A DNA stretch of 60,000 nucleotides. Source: Symsagittifera roscoffensis (Eukaryota > Xenacoelomorpha > Acoela > Convolutidae). Each line of letters starts with the position of its first letter. Positions within the stretch are counted from its first letter, which is position 1. Both the position numbers and the translations under genes were made by a program. Under the pieces are notes generated by a model that had not been told where the DNA came from, did not search any database, and saw nothing but the letters and a program-made list of their open reading frames with translations. Below are positions 51,648 through 60,000 of this stretch, piece by piece. Location of the stretch: positions 45,429,448 through 45,489,447 of the forward strand of contig NC_087069.1 of assembly GCF_963678635.1 (NCBI RefSeq). The letters are read 5' to 3'.

Positions 51648-52174
51648 GACTGCTCGTATCAGGGCCTAGCCTTTTAAGGTGTCGTTTGCCTTATAAGGTT
51701 TATGGAGCAGTAATAACCTGACAAAAGTTAAATGTAATTAAAAAAATGATTTTTTTTCTAGCATTTGAAATTTTTAATGAAAACTATTCCCCAACACGCC
51801 ATATTAAGTACAAAAGGATAAATTTCGCTCCTTGTAACACATCAATTATGGCAAATAATTTTCTTTCAACCTATTTGGAATATTTCTAAGGATTAAATCT
51901 CCGCTTACACTTACAAAAGCGCGAAATATATCGCGCGTTAGTTGTCCCAAATTGTCCAAAATGGCAATCTTTAAACCCCCATAACTTTACGGTTTAAAGA
52001 TTGCCACAAATAATCACAGGTAAAATATTTTTTCAAAATTAAGCTGAGGACAACAATACCTTTTGAATGACATAAAAAAATTCCTGTTAAAAAGTCGAAA
52101 TTTGTCTAAGGAAAAAAAAAGCCATCCCGAGCCCAAATATTCCGTTACTTTCGTATCGAATGTCGGAATAATAA
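51648..52174 (+). repeat. Dispersed repeat family X, copy C (longest uninterrupted)
   Basis: GACTGCTCGTATCAGGGCCT through CGCGAAATATATCGCGCGTT to GAATGTCGGAATAATAA, ~527 bp. It includes a local inverted duplication: GGCAATCTTTAAACC at 51963-51977 and its complement at 51991-52005. Confidence 0.75.
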
Positions 52175-52260
52175 ATATCTGCTTATGCGTTAGTACACGA
52201 AAAAAGTACACTTTGAAGATCCCAAATTGGCTAAATTGGCAACATTTAATCTTCAAAACT

Positions 52261-52600
52261 CTACGAAAAATACAAGACTGATCGTTTTATCAGGGCAGAA
52301 CTTGGAATGCTCTGATGGCACTTAAAACCAGTTCAAATGTTTCTTGTTAGCTCGGGAAATTTACAAAAAAAAATTCTTTTCTGTAAGCTATCCCACTACG
52401 CACTAAGTAAATTACTAAGGGTAGGTTTAGAGTCTAGTATTACGATATTAGGATTAAATTGCTCTCCTCAATTCAATTTGATACGCATTAATTTCCTCAT
52501 TACGTGTGTTTTTAAAACCGAAATATATTGCGCGTTAATTATCACTTAAAAAAGCCAATTTAGCGGTATTTATACCCACGTACATAAAACCAAAAGTTTT
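52261..52600. repeat. Possible worn copy F of repeat family X
   Basis: ACAAGACTGATCGTTTTATC then AGGGCAGAACTTGGAATG resembles the start of the family. The rest is too diverged to be sure. Confidence 0.4.
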
Positions 52601-53052
52601 TAGACAAGTTGCTTTCAACTGAGTTACAAATTTGTAGTATTTGGAAACCTTGAGAATATTGGTAAAGTTAGTTATGGTGTCATGTAGAAGCATATTCTCC
52701 ATCGATTGATTTGCTGACTATAAGCCCCTGAAAATCTTCATGTTAACAGTAGGAAACAGCGAATACAGCAAAAAAAACGGTTACAAGGGAAAATATTGAA
52801 ATTTGAACTAGATTTTGTACTTGCAGGGATACAGAACTGGATATTTTATGCTGGGAATCATTTCTGAAAACTGATTTTTTCGAGAAAAAAAATTCAACAA
52901 CTTTGAAGAAAAATTTGGTTTTTGTGCTGTTCTCCATCGTAGATTAGATATGGCCTTTTAAATTGCAAACCCAAACCATATCGGATTTTCTTCCTCCAAG
53001 GTAAATAATTCGGAACACCTTTAGAGGAGGTTAGCGAGAAAACAAGCGAGCT

Positions 53053-53086
53053 ACAACAGGAAAAATTGAGCTATTTTTCCTGTTGT
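53053..53086. repeat. Perfect 13-bp hairpin
   Basis: ACAACAGGAAAAA, an 8-nt loop, then TTTTTCCTGTTGT. Confidence 0.6.
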
Positions 53087-53120
53087 GATATGCATTTTAG
53101 TATTTAGATTCATTTGATGT

Positions 53121-54340
53121 GATGGTCTTTCTATAATTGGTACCTTATTTTAACTTGTTTTAGTGTTCAGACTTAGTTAGATCATTACGGCATTATATTA
53201 TGGTGCAGTCAAACAACAATTCAAACCTTTGATGAATTTTCTCTGGCCAAATAATACTGCAGAACCCCCCATGTCGTGAACCCATTGTAGCGAGAAATTT
53301 AATATGAGAAGTTGACATTGACAACCTGAAGTCACCACTGGTTCCTAAACTTCAAATTCTTTTGTTGGAACAAGCGATCGATGAGGAGAAGCTAACTTCA
53401 GAAAAGAAAGAGAAACACGGAAGATGCAATACGAAGTAGTCGAAGAAAAACAGAATAGCAGAAGAAAAAAATCATCCAAGAACATGAGAAGAGAAGAAAC
53501 AGAGAAACCGACAAGAAATGAAAGTCAATTGTGTTTTTAGCACATTTTGCAACATTAAAAAAAAAGCCGGATTCGAGCTCTTAATAGTTAATTTGATTTT
53601 TTTGGACACTTTTACAAGGTTAAGTTTTTTATATGTCTCGCTGTTCGCTGTTAATATTTTTTTACAACCCTCGGCTATTGTTAATTTTTGCGATCGTCAC
53701 GCCAATCGCAAACTCATCGTCTCGGTCTGCAAAATTCGCAATTATTGAGTTTCAGTAGCGGCAGTTTTATTCGCGATAGTTTGGGAAATCAGGTTTTGAA
53801 TGCAATTTTCTCGGAAAAAAAGCACAATAACCAAATTTTTTTCCTGAAAAAGATGGGAAAATTCTCGAGAACAGCAGATTTAGGCGAATACGTAATTGTT
53901 CTTTAATTTAGCAAAGGTTTTTGCTCAAGCAGTAACCTTTGCCTATTTTAAATCTGAGCTGGTCGAACTAAGAACTGAAAAATAACATGCCTTTTGAGAT
54001 AAGTAGGTAGGGCTACATCATTCTTTCAACCTATTCAAGTTCAACTGAAGAACGATGATGGATAGACTATTTTGATAAAATTAGAGCCTTCTGCTGCAAC
54101 TGGCGGCCCCGACACTTTTGAGTCCAAACTAAACGAGAAGAAAAAAATTGATAAAAAAACTGCCTCGAGATGAGAAAACGTTTTTTCATATTTAGGTTTT
54201 TAAACATGAGAAATGGCAAACTTCCATAAAATTGCAAACTCCGAGAAAATTAACAAGAGAAAATGCAAAACATGGTTGCTCTGCAAATCTATGACAAAAA
54301 ATACAACGCTGGGCATCCGACAGATCAACTTGGAGAACGG
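53121..54340 (+). repeat. 1.2-kb direct duplication, copy 1
   Basis: Begins GATGGTCTTTCTATAATTGG and aligns with 56431-57650 almost throughout: shared GTGCAGTCAAACAACAATTC, GGAACAAGCGATCGATGAGG, AGCTGGTCGAACTAAGAACT and GGGCATCCGACAGATCAACT. Small indels distinguish the copies. The later half belongs to the ~1.13-kb tandem family. Confidence 0.85.
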
Positions 54341-55440
54341 AACTTTAGCAGCCTCGCTGTTCGCTGTTAAAATTTTTTGCGACCAAGTGGCCAGTGGTAA
54401 TTTTTTCGATCGCGAACTCTTCATCTCGGTCTGCAAAATCTGGAGTTAATGAGTTTCAGTAGCGGCAGTTTTATTCGCGATAGTTTGGGAAATCAAGTTT
54501 TTTATACAATTGTCTCGGAAAAAAACCACAACTACCAACTTTTCCTGAAAAGTATGGGAAAATTCTCGAGAACAGCAGATTTAGGCCAATACGTATTTTT
54601 TTTTGTTTAGCATTTTTTTTTGCTCAAACGGTAACCTTTGCCTATTTAAAATATGAGCTGGTCGAACTAAAAACTGAAAAATAACATGCCTTTTGAGATG
54701 TGTAGGTAGGGCTACATCATTCTTTCAACCTACTCTAGTTCAACTGAAGAATGATGATGGATAAATTTTTAGGAAAATTAGAACCATCTGCTGCAATTGG
54801 CGGCCCGACACTTACTTTCGAGTCCGAACTAAACGGAACAAAAACTTGAAAATAACTGCTTTGAGGTGAGGAAACGTTTTTTCAAATATAGGCTTTTTAA
54901 CATCAGAAATTGCAAAATCACGAAATAATTAACAACAGAAATTGCAAAGCATGGTTACTCTGCAGAATTATGACAATAAATACGAGGCTGAGCATCCGAC
55001 AGATCAACCTACGGAACGGAAATTCAGCCCCAACCACCAATTTTAGGAAATTTCACGATTAAAAACCGGAGGTTGCAGAAAGAGTTACCTTGCCGAAGAT
55101 TTATTTGCATTATTTGGGATCTCGTTGTTTATCACTTGTTCCCACCGAAAGTTAACCGAGTTTTGGCGTTTTATCGAAGAAACCGATTGTCTCAATCTGA
55201 CAATTTTACAGAATTTCTTTTTGTGTCTGAGATAAGTTTTAAGCACTTCGCAAAATCAGTTACAGTAATTACGATGAATACATTAGGCAAATTTTTCCTT
55301 GTCAAAACTGAGCATACTGCACCCTCAATTTTTCGGAAAAATAAACTAGCTTTTTTTCGTAATCTTTGACCAATTTTTAATCGTTTCAGTTTTTGTTTTG
55401 ACCGAGTCGGCTACGGTTAGTTTTTCTTCTATCTAACCAG
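53636..55440 (+). repeat. Tandem family units 1 and 2 (~1.13-kb type)
   Basis: Each unit begins near TCGCTGTTCGCTGTTAA and carries landmarks in fixed order: CAGTAGCGGCAGTTTTATTC, AGCTGGTCGAACTAA, GGTAGGGCTACATCAT, CATCCGACAGATCAA, an AAAACCGGAGGTTGCAGA segment and GACCGAGTCGG. Unit 1 is truncated (~700 bp) and unit 2 is nearly complete. Confidence 0.75.
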
Positions 55441-56130
55441 TGGTCCTATATATTTCATCTCTCTGGCTTTTTTTTATTATTCCCCACCCCCCTATTGCAT
55501 TTCTAGTAACTCATCAGGACACATCCGAAGAACAAAAAACATAAAAACCTTGTAAACAGAGGAAAAAATTTACGGAAAGAACCAGAATTTTTTTAATAAA
55601 AGTTATGGGTGGGCAAACACGAAGTTGCAACAATAGTGAACCACGTGCGCCCCCATTCAATTCAATGGAATCTCACCAACAATTCCTTTGATTTGACTTT
55701 GTTGCGAGTTTTGGTGGATGGTCGTAACTGGGAAAAACTCAGAGCTCCTAATGATAAAAAGGTTGACAGGCTGTTGCTACTTCCGATAATTTTTGTGCTT
55801 GACGGAATTGTTGATTTTGGAAAACTACAAGCATCTAAACATTCAAAACAAACTTTAGGGGTTACTTACCAATTATGATCGGTTAATCAAATGAACTCTA
55901 ATATCGAGTTAATAAACATAAAAGTTGTAGATAACGAGAGGTTAACGTATGTTTTGAAATCGGATAAACATTTGTGCAAACATTTTAAAATTGGCTCTTA
56001 GTTATCTATCTTGATTTTTTTAAGATGCATTTTTAGTATTAGTTTAAAAATTACTACTAAGACTAAGCAAAACAGATTGAATATTTTTTAAAGGAAGACC
56101 TTCATTTTTCCGAAGCATTGTTTTGTGAAA
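55441..56130. other. Sequence between tandem blocks, no gene recognised
   Basis: An 89-codon plus-strand frame at 55609-55878 (KHEVATIVNHVRPHSIQW start) has no recognised domain. It could be chance or part of a repeat. Confidence 0.35.
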
Positions 56131-56133
56131 AAT

Positions 56134-56412
56134 GGGACAATTAACGCGCGATATATTTCGCGCTATCAACGCGTAAGCGGATATTTAACCCGTCTTATAA
56201 ATCGTTCCAAATTGGTTGAAAGAAGCTTATTTGCCATAATTGATTTGTTACAAGGAGCGAATTATCACTTTTCTACTTTATATGGCGTGTGGGGGGATGA
56301 TTTTAACAAAAAAATTTCAATTTTTGGAGAAAAAAAATTTCATTTTATATTATTTCATTTAATTTTTACATTATTTTTGCTGCTCCATAAACCCTGATAC
56401 GAGCAGTTTTGT
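56134..56412 (-). repeat. Dispersed repeat family X, copy D (reverse)
   Basis: TTAACGCGCGATATATTTCG to CTGATACGAGCAGTTTTGTT, the reverse complement of the first half of copies A-C. Confidence 0.75.
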
Positions 56413-56430
56413 TAGTTTTTAGATTCTTTC

Positions 56431-57650
56431 GATGGTCTTTCTATAATTGCTACCTTATTTTAACTTGTTTTAGTTTTTAGACTTGTTAGATCATTATGAC
56501 TTTACATTATGGTGCAGTCAAACAACAATTCAAACGTTTTATGAATTTTCTCTGGCCAAATCATACTGCGTATTCCCCATGTCTTAAACCCATTGTAGCG
56601 AGCAATTTAGAATGGCAATTTTTGCAAAAGAGAACTTGACATTGACAATCTGAAGTCACCATTGGTTCCAAAACTTCAAATTCTTTTGTTGGAACAAGCG
56701 ATCGATGAGGAGAAGCTAACTTCAGAAAAAAAACGAGAAACCCGGAAGACGCAATACGAAGTAGTCGAAAAAAAAAAACAGAATCGCAGAAGAGAAAAAT
56801 CATAAGAAGGGCATAAGAAGAGAAAAAACAGAGAAACCGACAAGAAATAAAAATCAATTGTGTTTTTAGCACATTTTGCAAAATTCAAAAAAAAAAGCCG
56901 GAGTCCAGCTCTTAATAGTTAATTTGATTTTTTTGGACACTTTTACAAGGTTAAGTTTTTTATATGTCTCGCTGTTCGCTGTTAATATTTTTTGACAACC
57001 CCGCGGCTATTGTTAATTTTTGTGATCGTCACGCCAATCGCAAACTCATCATCTCGGTCTGCAAAATGCGCAAAATCGCGATAGTTTGGGAAATCTAGTC
57101 TTGAATGCAATTTTCTCGGAAAAAAATCACAAAAAAAACAATTTTTTTTTTCTGAAAAAGATGGCAAATTTCTCGAGAACAATAGATTTAGGCCAATACG
57201 TAATTGTTCTTTAATTTAGCAAAGATTTTTGCTCAAACAGTAACCTTGTTTAATTTAAATCTGAGCTGGTCGAACTAAGAACTGAAAAATAACATGCCTC
57301 TTGAGATGTTTAGGTAGGGCTACATCATTCTTTCAACCTATTCAAGTTCAACTGAAGAACGATGATGGATAGACTATTTTAATAAAATTAGAGCATTCTG
57401 CTGCAACTGGCGGCCCCGACACTTTTGAGTCCAAACTAAACGAGAAGAAAAAAGTTGATACAAAAACTGCTTCGAGATCAGAAAACGTTTTTTCATATTT
57501 AGGTTTTTAAACATGAGAAATTGCAAACTTCCATAAAATTGCAAATTCCGAGAAAATTAACATGAGAAATTGCAAAACATGGTTGCTCTGTAGATCTATG
57601 ACAATAAATACAACGCTGGGCATCCGACAGATCAACTTGGAGAACGGAAT
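56431..57650 (+). repeat. 1.2-kb direct duplication, copy 2
   Basis: Partner of 53121-54340, 3.3 kb downstream. Differences are mostly single bases and runs of A. The block from ~57075 lacks the CAGTAGCGGCAGTTTTATTC segment present in copy 1. Confidence 0.85.
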
Positions 57651-60000
57651 TGTAGCCCCAACTACCAATTTTGGGAAGTTTCACGATTAAAAACCGTACG
57701 CTGCAGGATCAATTACCTTACAGAAAATTTATCTGCTTAATTTTTGGGATCTCGTTGTTTATCTTTTCATATCACCGAAGGTTAACCGAGTTTTGGCGTT
57801 TTATCGAATAAACCGATCGTGTCAAGCTGACAAACTTATAGAGTTTAAAATTGTGTCTGAGATGAACTTAAAGCACTTCGCAAAATCATTCACAATAATT
57901 ACAAAGTACCATGTAGGCAACTATTGCCCCATCAAAATTGACCAGACTGTATCCTTGAAACTTCTGCAAAAGAAAATTGCTCCTTTTTGTGATCTTTGAC
58001 CATTTTTTAACCGTTTCGATTCTTGATTTGACCGAGTCGGTCACGTTTAGATTTTCCTCTATTAACCACTACTTGTTATTTTTTTTATCTGCCTCGCTGT
58101 TCGCTGTTAAAATTTATTGCGACCAAGTGGCCATTGTTAATTTTTTTTTGACCGCAAACTCATCGTCTCGGTCTGCAAAATCTGGATTGATTGAGTTTCA
58201 GCAGCGGCAGTTTTATTCGCGATGATAGTTTGGGAAATCAAGTTCTGTATACAGTTGTCTCGGAAAAAAAAACAACAATTACCAACTTTTTTTTTCCTGA
58301 AAAGGATGGGAAAGTTCTCGAGAACAGCAGATTTAGGCCAATACATATTTGTTTTTTAGTTTAGCAAATAGTTTTGCTCGAACGGTAACCTTTGCTTATT
58401 TGAAATCTGAGCTGGTCGAACTAAAAACTGAAAAATAACATGCCTTATGAGATGTGTAGGTAGGGCTACATCATTCTTTCAACCTACTCTAGTTCAACTG
58501 AAGAATGATGATGGATAAGCTATTTTAAGAAAATTAGAACCATCTGCTGCAATTGGCGGCCCGACACTTACTTTTGAGTCCGAACTAAACGGAACAAAAA
58601 CTTGAAAATAACTGCCTCGAGGTGAGGAAACGTTTTTTCAAAAAGAGGCTTTTTAACATCAGAAATTGCAAAATCACGAAAAAATTAACAAGAGAAATTG
58701 CAAATCATGGTTACTCTGCAGAAATGTGACAATAAATACAACGCTGAGCATCCGACAGATCAAATTAGGGAACGGAAATTCAGCCCCAACCACCAGTTTT
58801 AGGAAATGTCACGATTAAAAACCGGAGGTTGCAGAAGGAGTTACCTCGCCGAAGATTTATCTGCATTATTTGGGATCTCGTTGTGTATCTCTTCTTCCCA
58901 CCGAAGGTTAACCGAGTTTTGGCGTTTTATCCAATAAACCGATTGTGTCAAGCTGACAAACTTATACAGTTTAATTTTGTGTCTGAGACGAATTTAAAGC
59001 ACTTCGCAAAATCTTTTACAATAATTACAATGGACCTTATAGGCAATTTTTGCCTCGTCAAAAAAGACCAGACTGCATCCTCAAAACTTCTGCAAAAGAT
59101 TATTGCTCTTTTTTTGTAATCTTTGACCATTTTTTAATCGTTTCAATTTTTGATTTGATCGGATCGGTCACGGATAGATTTTCTTCTATCTAACCGCAGG
59201 TCGTTAACTTTTTGTCGGTCTCGCTGTTCGCTTTTAAAATTTTTTACCACCCAGCGGGCGGCCATAGTTAATTTTTAAATTTGTCATGTCGGCCGTGAAT
59301 TCAATTTCTCGGTTTGGAAAAACTGGTTTCATTGAGTTTCGTTCGTCGCACTTTTATTCGCGATAATTTGATAACCAAAATTTGATCGCATTTGTCTAGC
59401 AAAAAATTTATTTGTCTAGAAATGGAAAAATTTGCTCGAATGGGACTTTTTTGGATATTTTAAACTTGAGCTGGCCGAAACAAAACTGAAAGATAACATG
59501 CGTTATGAGATGTATAGGTAGGGCTACATCATGCTTTCAACCTATACAACTTCAACTGAAAAATTTTGATGGTTTATCTATTTTGACTACAATACAGCAA
59601 TCTGCTGCAACTGGTTACTTCGACACTTTTGAGTCCTAACTAAACGGTGTTAAGCATTCACACTGATTTGGAAAAAAAACGTAGCAAATTCACGAGAAAG
59701 TTCAAATGAAAAATTGCAAAACATGTATACTCTGCAGAATTATGGCAGTAAATACAACGCTGACTTTCCGAAAAAACAACCTAGAGACGGAAAGTTACCC
59801 CAAATACCAATTTTCACGAACGAAAACTGGAGGCTGCTTGAGGAGTTACCTTGCAGAGGATTTATCTGCAGTTTTTGGGATTTCGTTATCTATCTCTTAC
59901 TACCACTGAAGGTTAACCGAGTTTTGGCGTTTTCTCGAATAAAACGATTGCAAATTTACAGAATTTCGTTTTGTGTCTGAGATAAGTTTTAAGCACTTCG
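56963..60000 (+). repeat. Tandem family units 3, 4 and 5 (~1.13-kb type)
   Basis: Unit starts at about 56963, 58091 and 59219 give a period of 1128 bp twice. All carry the same ordered landmarks as units 1-2; unit 5 is more diverged and leaves the window. No transposase, reverse transcriptase or RNA gene is seen in them. A ~97-codon frame without an ATG stays open at the equivalent place in units 2 and 4. Confidence 0.8.

Noticed and set aside
55609-55878. 89-codon frame between tandem blocks
   Set aside because: No domain, no convincing start or upstream elements; left as uncertain.

Overview
This window is AT-rich, intron-bearing animal DNA (a scaffold with one 200-base N gap), most likely from an invertebrate; the species cannot be read from the sequence. 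The resident host genes are members of one small family of secreted C-type-lectin-like proteins: a terminal exon at 131-494, a decayed copy near 8.5 kb, an intact two-exon gene at 48.2-49.0 kb and a wrecked fragment near 51 kb. Almost everything between them is transposable elements and repeats.

The main object is a complete Maverick/Polinton, that is, an adintovirus-like endogenous element, at about 9349-28467 (19.1 kb). Its inverted terminal repeats are built from a 29-bp minisatellite. It carries the full virus-like set: protein-primed family B DNA polymerase, retroviral-type integrase, FtsK/HerA-type packaging ATPase, adenovirus-type cysteine protease, double-jelly-roll major capsid, penton-type minor capsid and an arginine-rich core protein. 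The minus strand holds a long block reading from 19.86 kb down to 10.63 kb: first a set of small accessory genes, then ATPase, small conserved protein, linker protein, integrase, penton, core, capsid and protease. Neighbouring genes in this block overlap or lie a few bases apart. The plus strand carries a 211-aa protein and the polymerase. No frameshift or premature stop is seen in any core gene, so the element looks recent.

Three features of the element stand out. The polymerase reading frame is completed only if a 648-nt intron made largely of A and T runs is removed. Three E2F-type sites (GCGGGAAA) sit in a 29-bp repeat upstream of the polymerase start. The accessory block contains two short proteins that look like tandem duplicates, two that may share a PC4-like fold, and a possible DEDD exonuclease.

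Other elements are: a decayed non-LTR retrotransposon at 4.36-6.69 kb, interrupted by two copies of a ~200-bp MITE that makes 7-bp target duplications (two more copies lie outside it); a non-LTR retrotransposon of CR1/L2 type with two open frames at 32.3-36.1 kb; a complete but decayed BEL/Pao LTR element at 39720-47249, inserted into a copy of an unclassified dispersed repeat; a foldback-like element at 36.9-37.5 kb; and, from 53 kb to the end, an array of diverged ~1.13-kb tandem units with a 1.2-kb direct duplication.
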